From 66-474 sp036279975 (GTDB lineage: Bacteria > Pseudomonadota > Gammaproteobacteria > Xanthomonadales > Rhodanobacteraceae), in assembly GCA_036279975.1 (NCBI GenBank), contig DASURP010000085.1, positions 1 through 5,787 of the forward strand: a stretch of 5,787 bases of DNA, read 5' to 3'. Under the pieces are notes generated by a model. It was not told the DNA's origin. It did not search any database and saw only the letters and a program-made list of their open reading frames with translations. This document shows, piece by piece, positions 1 through 4,418 of the stretch. Positions within the stretch are counted from its first letter, which is position 1. Each line of letters opens with the position of its first letter. Both the position numbers and the translations under genes were made by a program.

Positions 1-56
1 GGCGCAGGCCGGGACCCAGCTTTTCTCGCAAGCACGTCAACCTTTCTACGGGTTTT

Positions 57-101
57 GCTCGCCGCGGCGGCGAGCGTGATCGCGCGCAGGCGCGCTCCTA
101 C
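57..101 (-). repeat. GTAG-type REP element with adjacent hairpin
   Basis: Read on the minus strand from 101, the sequence starts GTAGGAGCGCGC, then CTGCGCGCGAT. This is the form of the GTAG-headed repetitive extragenic palindromes of Pseudomonas and Stenotrophomonas (SMAG family): a GTAG tetranucleotide followed by a short GC stem-loop. Next to it is a second dyad with 8-base arms, GCTCGCCG (57-64) and CGGCGAGC (68-75). Such elements are usually intergenic and are thought to be moved by RAYT (TnpA-REP) transposases. No such transposase is in the window. The match is by recognition of the motif, not by alignment. Confidence 0.6.
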
Positions 102-169
102 GACAGCCGCCTGGCGGGAGCCGGTTTGCCGGCGACCGCCAAAACCATTGCGCCGGGCATGACGGCCTC

Positions 170-247
170 GCCGACATCCGGTCGGCTCGACTACCCTCGG
201 TGCTCGCCGAGGGCAGCCGCGCCGAACTACCCGCCACATCCCTGTGG
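170..247 (-). repeat. Minus-strand hairpin group with GGAT(G) apices
   Basis: Three hairpins lie in a row. Arms GCCGAC (170-175) and GTCGGC (181-186) enclose, on the minus strand, CGGAT. Arms CCCTCGG (194-200) and CCGAGGG (207-213) enclose six bases. Arms CCACA (234-238) and TGTGG (243-247) enclose GGGA on the minus strand, giving the apex CAGGGATG. The first and third share their apex type with the plus-strand hairpins at 563-578, 614-627, 685-704 and 804-815, so this looks like the same repeat family in the opposite orientation. No T-run follows on either strand, so these are not ordinary intrinsic terminators. Confidence 0.5.
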
Positions 248-286
248 CTCGCCCCTCGCTGGCGCTCAGGGCCGTCTTCGGCGTTC

Positions 287-309
287 AAATCGGCAGGAAC
301 TGCCGATTT
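287..309. repeat. Perfect 10-base inverted repeat
   Basis: AAATCGGCAG (287-296) and CTGCCGATTT (300-309) are perfect reverse complements around a three-base GAA spacer. It is markedly more AT-rich at its foot than the surroundings. Neither strand shows a T-tract after the stem, so a classical terminator is unlikely. It could be a repeat-element stem or a protein-binding dyad. Confidence 0.55.
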
Positions 310-552
310 AGTCGCACCTCCATGTGTTCACACATCCGGCGCTTACTCTGCCGTTCGACTGCGCTTCTCGACGTCATGCAAAGGCGCGGGAGAAGCCCTG
401 CTCCGTTGCCGGCCAGCCATGGCCTCGCGCAAAGCCAGACTCAATAGTCCGCTTCGTCCGTCACGCGCACAGGACGCGCGCAGGCGGAGCCCCTCGATCG
501 CGGCGAGCGGATGCCGGAAATGCCCGAAGGGTGGTGCACAGGAAGTGCGCCA

Positions 553-588
553 GTTCGCCGCAGGCACAAGGATGTGCCGTCGGCGAAC
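553..588 (+). repeat. Two-tier hairpin with AGGA apex
   Basis: The outer arms GTTCGCC (553-559) and GGCGAAC (582-588) are perfect complements. Inside them, GGCACA (563-568) and TGTGCC (573-578) enclose the loop AGGA, giving the apex CAAGGATG. The nested design, with three-base internal loops on both sides, looks like a structured RNA or a palindromic repeat unit. The apex matches neighbouring units apart from one base. Confidence 0.5.
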
Positions 589-598
589 CCCGGCGGCC

Positions 599-642
599 GC
601 GAACGAGCCCGCAGCGCAGGGATGCGCGGAGGGCGTGTTCGC
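599..642 (+). repeat. Two-tier hairpin with GGGA apex
   Basis: The outer arms are GCGAAC (599-604) plus GCCC (607-610) against GGGC (631-634) plus GTTCGC (637-642), interrupted by two unpaired bases on each side. The inner arms GCGCA (614-618) and TGCGC (623-627) close the tetraloop GGGA. The architecture parallels the unit at 553-588 although the stem sequences differ, which suggests that pairing is what is conserved. Confidence 0.5.
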
Positions 643-651
643 GGGGGCGCC

Positions 652-679
652 GGTGAATTGAACTGGCGTTCAATTCACC
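652..679. repeat. Perfect 12-base inverted repeat
   Basis: GGTGAATTGAAC (652-663) and GTTCAATTCACC (668-679) are perfect reverse complements separated by TGGC. This is the longest perfect dyad in the left region, and its AT-rich centre stands out in GC-rich DNA. No T-run follows on either strand, which argues against an intrinsic terminator. It could be a regulator-binding site, an end of a mobile palindromic unit, or one stem of a larger RNA with the adjoining hairpin at 685-704. Confidence 0.6.
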
Positions 680-684
680 AAGCT

Positions 685-704
685 GACCGGCAGGGATGCC
701 GGTC
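685..704 (+). repeat. 8-base-pair hairpin with GGGA tetraloop
   Basis: GACCGGCA (685-692) and TGCCGGTC (697-704) are perfect complements around GGGA. The apex CAGGGATG is the same as in the hairpins at 614-627 and 804-815 and, on the minus strand, at 234-247. In RNA, GGGA fits the stable GNRA tetraloop class. Confidence 0.55.
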
Positions 705-776
705 CCGCGCATCGCGCCAGGGACGACTGCTTGCGTCCAAGGTGATCAAAGCGAGGGTCATGCAAGAGAAAGTTGC

Positions 777-815
777 CCGCGCCCCCGGGGAGGCGCGGAA
801 AAAGACAGGGATGTC
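777..815 (-). terminator. Possible weak terminator downstream of bioA
   Basis: Past the bioA stop on the minus strand come a small hairpin (804-815) and a strong GC stem with arms 777-783 and 792-798. The minus strand then reads GCAACTTTCTCTTGC, which is pyrimidine-rich but not a real U-tract. A T5 run precedes the stem rather than following it. The position suits transcription ending for bioA, but the form is poor, so the call is tentative. Confidence 0.25.
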
Positions 816-883
816 GTCAGCGTGGGTTTCGCCTGGAGCGAGCGAGATCGTTGCGGGGAACGCCCGATAACCAGCGCGCGGTG

Positions 884-2248
884 TCAGGCCGTCGCCGCTT
901 CGACGGCATCGATCGCGACCTCGACCAGCAAATCAATATCGTCTTCATCGATGCAGTAGGGCGGCATGAAATACACCGTGTCGCCGAGCGGGCGCAACAG
1001 CACGCCGCGCGCCAGTGCGTGCCGGTAGAAGCGCAGGCCGCGGCGCTCGGCGCCGGGCCAGGGCTGGTGCGAGGCCTTGTCCCTGACCAGGTCGAAGGCC
1101 GTGATCCAGCCGCTCCGGCGCAGCCCCGTGACGTGCGGGTGTCCGCGCAACGGGTCGATGCGTTGCGCAAGGTGTGCGGCCAGCGTGCGATTGCGTTCCA
1201 GCACGGGCTCTTCCCGGAAGATCGCCAGCGCGGCCAGCGCCGCCGCGCAGGCGATCGGGTTGCCGCTGAAGGTGTGCGAGTGCAGGAAAGCGTTGTTGGC
1301 GGCGTAGTCGCCCAGGAAAGCCTGGTATACCGCCTCGGTGGTCAGCACCGTCGAGAGCGGCAGGGCGCCGCCGGTCAGGCCCTTGGACAGGCACAGGAAG
1401 TCGGGCGTGATGCCGGCCTGTTCGCAGGCGAACAGGCTGCCGGTGCGGCCGAATCCCACCGCGATCTCGTCGGCGATCAGGTGCACGCCGAACTCGTCAC
1501 ACAGGGTGCGCAAGCCCGCCAGGTACGACGCGGCATGCATCCGCATCCCGCCCGAGCACTGCACCAGCGGTTCCACGATGACCGCGCAGGTCTCCCCGGC
1601 GTGGCGCTCCAGCAGTGCGCGCATGTCGGCGAGCCGCCGCTGCGCGATGCCGTCGGCGTCCTCGCCGGGCTGTGCGTCCAGCCAGTCGGGCGAGGGCGCC
1701 ACGATCGGGTCGAACAACAACGGGCCGTACACCGCGCGGTACAGCGGCAGGTCGCTGACGCTGAGCGCGCCCAGGGTTTCACCGTGGTAGGCATGGGCCA
1801 GCGCGATGAAGCGCTTTCGTTGCGGCTGCCCGGCGTTGCGCCAATGGTGGAAGCTCATCTTCAGCGCGATTTCCACCGCGCTGGCGCCATCGCTGGCATA
1901 GGACACGCGGGTCAGGCCGGGCGGCGCGATGCGCACCAGTTCCTCGGCCAGTTGCAACGCGGGCTCGTGGGTGAACCCGGCCAGCATCACGTGGTTGAGT
2001 TTGGCGGACTGTTCGGCGATCGCGGCGGCGATGCGCGGGTTGGCGTGCCCGAACAGGCAACTCCACCATGAACTGATGCCGTCGAGATAGCGCCTGCCGT
2101 CGGCGTCGACCAGCCAGGCGCCGTCGCCGCGCACGACCGGGACCAGCGGCAGCGCGCCCGCATGTTCACGCATCTGGGTACAGGGATGCCACACATGCGC
2201 AAGGTCGCGCGCAACGAGTTCGGCGTTGCGGGAGGGCGTGTCGTTCAT
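884..2248 (-). CDS. bioA: Adenosylmethionine-8-amino-7-oxononanoate aminotransferase
   Basis: BioA transfers an amino group from S-adenosylmethionine to 7-keto-8-aminopelargonate, giving 7,8-diaminopelargonate, in cytosolic biotin synthesis. The 454-residue product is a class III PLP aminotransferase, slightly longer than E. coli BioA (429). Visible landmarks are the substrate-site WW pair (61-62), the SDGASAVE phosphate-binding stretch (119-126), YHGET (154-158), DEIAVGFGRTG with PLP-pyridine Asp260, LSKGLTGG with catalytic Lys289, HTFSGNP (325-331), and LLRP with Arg419, equivalent to E. coli Arg391. The HPCTQM segment has Cys23 where E. coli has Tyr17 (HPYTSM). The start at 2248 fits the family's N-terminus; the frame stays open upstream to 2476 but only antisense to the next gene. 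There is no Shine-Dalgarno sequence, and the promoter-like boxes upstream would give a leaderless message. No other biotin gene is in the window. Confidence 0.95.
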   Translation of the reverse strand: MNDTPSRNAELVARDLAHVWHPCTQMREHAGALPLVPVVRGDGAWLVDADGRRYLDGISSWWSCLFGHANPRIAAAIAEQSAKLNHVMLAGFTHEPALQLAEELVRIAPPGLTRVSYASDGASAVEIALKMSFHHWRNAGQPQRKRFIALAHAYHGETLGALSVSDLPLYRAVYGPLLFDPIVAPSPDWLDAQPGEDADGIAQRRLADMRALLERHAGETCAVIVEPLVQCSGGMRMHAASYLAGLRTLCDEFGVHLIADEIAVGFGRTGSLFACEQAGITPDFLCLSKGLTGGALPLSTVLTTEAVYQAFLGDYAANNAFLHSHTFSGNPIACAAALAALAIFREEPVLERNRTLAAHLAQRIDPLRGHPHVTGLRRSGWITAFDLVRDKASHQPWPGAERRGLRFYRHALARGVLLRPLGDTVYFMPPYCIDEDDIDLLVEVAIDAVEAATA

Positions 2249-2254
2249 CGCGCC

Positions 2255-2283
2255 ATGATCGTGGCCGCGGCGGACCGGCTCAA
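2255..2283 (-). promoter_or_regulatory. Candidate bioA promoter, leaderless
   Basis: On the minus strand, TTGAGC (2283-2278) and GATCAT (2260-2255) lie 17 bases apart and each match four of six sigma-70 consensus bases. Counting from the -10 box puts transcription start at about 2248, the A of the bioA ATG. The -10 box overlaps an imperfect dyad, CCATGATCGTGG (2253-2264), which could be an operator. This is inference from sequence form only. Confidence 0.35.
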
Positions 2284-2303
2284 GCGCGGGTAAGCTGGCG
2301 GGC

Positions 2304-3092
2304 ATGGGCGGAACCCCCGATGCAGCGTTTCTCGAGCATGCGCTGGATGTCGCGCTTGCAGCCGCGCGCGCCGCGGGCGAGCGCATCGTGCAGCATTTCT
2401 CCCGGGGCGTGGCGGTTGAAACCAAGCCCGACACGACGCCGGTGACCATCGCCGACCGCGAAGCCGAGGACATCATCCGTGCGGTCCTGCTGGCGGCGTT
2501 CCCGGATCATGCGATCTTCGGCGAAGAACGCGGACGCACCGGCACGGGCGAATTCCTGTGGCTGGTCGATCCGCTGGATGGCACCAAGAGCTTCGTGCGC
2601 GGCACGCCATTCTTCTCGACCCAAATCGCGCTGATGCATGCGGGCGAACTGCTGCTGGGCGTGTCGCACGCGCCGGCGTACGGCGAGACCATGTGGGCAC
2701 GGCGCGGGGGCGGCGCATTCATGGATGGCGCGCGGGTGCAGGCTTCCGGAACCGGTGGCCTGAAGGACGCGGCCTTGTCGCTGGGCAACATCACTTCGCT
2801 GGCACGGGACGCGCGCCGCTGGCAGGCGCTGGGCGGACTCGTCGGCGAGGTCAACCGCGTGCGCGGCTACGGTGATTTCTGCCATTACCACCTGCTGGCG
2901 CGCGGTGCGCTGGACGTGGTGGTCGAATCCGACGTCAACATCCTGGATATCGCGGCGCTGGCCGTGATCGTGCGGGAATCGGGCGGGGTGTTCAGCGACC
3001 TGGCCGGCCGGCCGCCATCCCTGGATACGCGCAGCGTGCTGGCGGCCGTTCCCGGGCTGCATCCCGGGCTGCTGCTCAGGTTTCGAGCCTGA
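2304..3092 (+). CDS. hisN: Inositol monophosphatase family; probable histidinol-phosphatase
   Basis: This 262-residue protein belongs to the Mg-dependent, Li-sensitive inositol monophosphatase superfamily. It has the metal-site landmarks: TIADRE (48-53), GEE (73-75), DPLDGT (89-94), and a late Asp in LDIAAL (214-219), where the usual residue before the Asp is Trp. SFVRGTP (96-102) after DPLDGT is typical of HisN-type histidinol-phosphatases, which convert histidinol phosphate to histidinol; RGYGD (187-191) also fits. Other family substrates (inositol phosphate, 3'-phosphoadenosine phosphate) cannot be excluded. Relatives in this order usually carry a bifunctional HisB phosphatase, so this may be a second activity. 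It is divergent from bioA, with 55 bases between start codons, and has only a weak purine-rich stretch (GGCGGG) before its ATG. No other his gene is nearby. Confidence 0.85.
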   Translation: MGGTPDAAFLEHALDVALAAARAAGERIVQHFSRGVAVETKPDTTPVTIADREAEDIIRAVLLAAFPDHAIFGEERGRTGTGEFLWLVDPLDGTKSFVRGTPFFSTQIALMHAGELLLGVSHAPAYGETMWARRGGGAFMDGARVQASGTGGLKDAALSLGNITSLARDARRWQALGGLVGEVNRVRGYGDFCHYHLLARGALDVVVESDVNILDIAALAVIVRESGGVFSDLAGRPPSLDTRSVLAAVPGLHPGLLLRFRA

Positions 3093-3117
3093 TTTCGGCC
3101 TTTGCCGGGCTCAATGC

Positions 3118-3143
3118 TTGACAAAAGCGTGAAATATGTCACG
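3118..3143 (+). promoter_or_regulatory. TTGACA box and CRP/Clp-like palindrome upstream of dodecin
   Basis: A perfect -35-type TTGACA lies at 3118-3123. Five bases on is the dyad CGTGAaatatgTCACG (3128-3143), with the GTGA-N6-TCAC core of CRP-family sites; Xanthomonads use the CRP homologue Clp with nearly the same consensus. No good -10 box is found at normal spacing from TTGACA. A site here would block that promoter, or activate a second one closer to the gene (TTGGCG at 3145-3150 with CATCAA at 3169-3174, weak). The direction of regulation is not decided by the sequence. Confidence 0.45.
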
Positions 3144-3190
3144 GTTGGCGACATACCGCGAGTCGAACCATCAATTTCCCGGCGCCACAA

Positions 3191-3195
3191 AGGAG
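3191..3195 (+). promoter_or_regulatory. Strong ribosome binding site for dodecin
   Basis: AGGAG sits seven bases before the ATG at 3203. It is the best Shine-Dalgarno sequence in the window and fixes the start of this small gene, suggesting high translation. Confidence 0.85.
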
Positions 3196-3202
3196 AATTG
3201 GC

Positions 3203-3406
3203 ATGTCCGTCACCAAGGTCATCGAGTTGAGTGCGTCTTCCTCGAAAGGGATCGAGGATGCGGTGCATCACGGATTGCAGCGGGCCGGCAAGACGGTCAA
3301 GAACATCAAGGGTGCGTGGATCAATGACATCAAGGTCGCGACGGACAACGACGGCAACGTGCGGGAGTGGCGCGTGAACATGCGCATCAATTTCGAGGTC
3401 GATTGA
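3203..3406 (+). CDS. Dodecin family flavin-binding protein
   Basis: Dodecins are about 65-70-residue cytosolic proteins that assemble into hollow dodecamers and bind flavins (riboflavin, FMN or FAD), serving as storage or as protection from free-flavin photochemistry. This one has 67 residues, the family length. It follows the fold order: strand VTKVIELSA, helix KGIEDAVHHGLQRA (15-28), then strands containing KNIKGAWIND (33-42) and REWRVNMRINFEV (54-66). Trp39 is the likely flavin-stacking residue. The GAWI and RVNM segments are typical of the proteobacterial branch. It is preceded by a strong Shine-Dalgarno sequence and a CRP-like palindrome and appears to be its own transcription unit. Which flavin it binds cannot be told from sequence. 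Confidence 0.93.
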   Translation: MSVTKVIELSASSSKGIEDAVHHGLQRAGKTVKNIKGAWINDIKVATDNDGNVREWRVNMRINFEVD

Positions 3407-3475
3407 CGCAGGTTAAGGCATCGGCTGCACACATGGGTGATTATTGGTGTATGGATTCAGCAGGGTGAGGGGGTC

Positions 3476-3508
3476 ATGCGGTTGAAGGGGACACGAGTAC
3501 GACGATGA
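3476..3508 (+). CDS. Putative 10-codon leader peptide before the response regulator
   Basis: ATG at 3476 follows GAGGGGG (3467-3473) at close spacing. The frame encodes MRLKGTRVRR and stops with TGA at 3506-3508. That stop overlaps the response regulator start in an ATGA arrangement. The regulator itself has no well-spaced Shine-Dalgarno sequence, so this mini-frame may deliver ribosomes to it by translational coupling. The peptide is basic and resembles nothing I know. It is only a candidate; such a short frame can arise by chance. Confidence 0.35.
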   Translation: MRLKGTRVRR

Positions 3509-4203
3509 GTGCAGTGACTTGGACGGTCGGTTGCGTCGAGGACGATGCGGACCAGGCCGAGCTTTTGCGCCTGTGGCTGGAACATGCCGGTTACGGGTGC
3601 GCGTTGTTCAGGACGGCAAGCGAGTTCCGGCGGCGTCTCGGCAGCGAGGCGGTGGACTTGGTCCTGCTGGATCGCAGCCTGCCCGATGCGAAGGGGCTGG
3701 ATGTACTCGGCTGGATCCGGCAATCCCCGAACGCGGGATTGCCGGTGATATTCCTGACCGCCAGCGGCGACGAATCCGACATTGTGGAGGGTCTCGCCGC
3801 GGGCGCCGACGACTACGTGGTAAAGCCGCCCAAGCAGGCTGAGCTGCTGGCGCGGGTCGCGGCGGTGCTGCGCCGTCGCGGTGGCGACAGCGACGGCAGC
3901 GACGTGCTGGAACTGCCGCCCTATCGCGTCGATCCCCAGCGCCGCCAGATCACCGTCCACGGCGAAGCGGTGGAACTGACCCAACGCGAATACGAACTGG
4001 CCTGTTACCTGTTCCGGCGCCAGGGGCGCATCGTCAGCCGCGACGCGTTGCTGGAGAACGTCTGGAACCTCGCCGGCGACGTCAGTACCCGCACCGTCGA
4101 TACCCATATCAGCCGATTGCGCAAGAAGCTCGGCCTGTCGGGCGAGAATGGCTGGCGGCTGACGGCGGTGTACCAGCACGGGTATCGCATCGAACAAGGC
4201 TAA
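3505..4203 (+). CDS. OmpR/PhoB-type response regulator transcription factor
   Basis: This 232-residue cytosolic regulator has an N-terminal receiver domain (about 5-125) and a C-terminal winged helix DNA-binding domain (about 135-230). In the receiver the acidic pocket is E12-D13-D14, the phosphorylation site is Asp56 in LLDRSLPD, the switch Thr is Thr85 in FLTAS, and Lys107-Pro108 lie in VVKPP. The winged helix includes LTQREYELACYLF (158-170) and a recognition helix around RTVDTHISRLRKKLG (196-210). All catalytic residues are present, so it should be phosphorylatable. No histidine kinase gene adjoins it. The ATG at 3505 is the only good start after the in-frame stop at 3466 and has only a distant AAGGGG (3485-3490). 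A short upstream frame overlaps the start. The stimulus and targets are unknown. Confidence 0.92.
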   Translation: MSAVTWTVGCVEDDADQAELLRLWLEHAGYGCALFRTASEFRRRLGSEAVDLVLLDRSLPDAKGLDVLGWIRQSPNAGLPVIFLTASGDESDIVEGLAAGADDYVVKPPKQAELLARVAAVLRRRGGDSDGSDVLELPPYRVDPQRRQITVHGEAVELTQREYELACYLFRRQGRIVSRDALLENVWNLAGDVSTRTVDTHISRLRKKLGLSGENGWRLTAVYQHGYRIEQG

Positions 4204-4342
4204 CCCGCTGAATGACCTGCTGCGCTTGGCAGCTTGCGTGCCGGCGGTGCTCGCCATGCTCCCGTACTGGCGGGTACGCTCCGCTGGCTGCGCTCCGGCG
4301 TCCCGCAATCTGCCTTCGCTCGCGACGGTTCTTCAACGGGTT
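4202..4342. repeat. 141-base imperfect palindrome, MITE-like
   Basis: The ends AACCCGCTGAATGACC (4202-4217) and GGTTCTTCAACGGGTT (4327-4342) pair at 13 of 16 positions. Further in, GGCAGCTTGCG (4228-4238) pairs with CGCAATCTGCC (4304-4314) at 10 of 11. GCCA (4253-4256) and TGGC (4285-4288) also pair, and near the centre CGTAC (4263-4267) pairs with GTACG (4274-4278). The whole stretch can therefore fold on itself. It has no plausible ORF and begins inside the stop codon of the response regulator. This fits a miniature inverted-repeat or intergenic palindromic element. It may also limit read-through towards pdxH. No target-site duplication is obvious. Confidence 0.55.
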
Positions 4343-4418
4343 TGTGGATGACGCGTAGCGCCTGTACTGCATGGAACGCGTAAGCTTGTGGCTTGTCGAC
4401 AGATCCATCAACCACGCG

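Larger units (their letters stand above)
1..883. other. Gene-free, hairpin-rich intergenic region
   Basis: No frame here gives a protein I recognise. The open frames are arginine-, alanine- and proline-rich products of high GC, overlap one another on both strands, and lack plausible ribosome binding sites. The stretch is instead filled with inverted repeats: 57-75, 82-95, 120-133, 170-186, 194-213, 234-247, 287-309, 322-335, 363-396, 553-588, 599-642, 652-679, 685-704, 777-798 and 804-815. Several share a GGATG-containing apex although their stems differ. bioA ends into this region from the right; whatever lies to the left is outside the window. Similar repeat-packed spacers occur in Xanthomonadaceae genomes as far as I recall, but I cannot check this. 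A non-coding RNA, mobile palindromic units, or both are possible. Confidence 0.7.

Noticed and set aside
200..661. 153-codon plus-strand frame in the left region
   Set aside because: Low-complexity Ala/Arg/Pro composition, no ribosome site, and it runs through several inverted repeats; better explained as repeat DNA.
652..704. Tandem hairpins as an intrinsic terminator
   Set aside because: Neither strand has a T-tract after either stem.
471..815. CRISPR-like array from recurring CAGGGATG
   Set aside because: The shared core is only about 8 bases, spacing is irregular, and the flanks form different hairpins instead of constant repeats with unique spacers.
773..2071. 432-codon plus-strand open frame opposite bioA
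   Set aside because: It is the antisense shadow of a clear class III aminotransferase; its product is rich in Arg, Gln, Val and Gly with no recognisable domain.
2253..2264. CCATGATCGTGG dyad as a BirA operator for bioA
   Set aside because: It is short and imperfect and does not resemble the long BirA operator; kept only as a minor note with the bioA promoter.
2280..3062. 260-codon minus-strand frame opposite the HisN-type gene
   Set aside because: The sense strand encodes all inositol monophosphatase motifs; the antisense product has no family features and would overlap the bioA promoter region.
3433..3468. 11-codon frame MGDYWCMDSAG before the response regulator
   Set aside because: No ribosome binding site and no overlap with the next frame; likely chance.
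3457..4308. 283-codon minus-strand frame opposite the response regulator
   Set aside because: Typical GC-rich antisense shadow, crossing the palindrome and the mini-ORF; the sense protein has intact receiver and DNA-binding domains.
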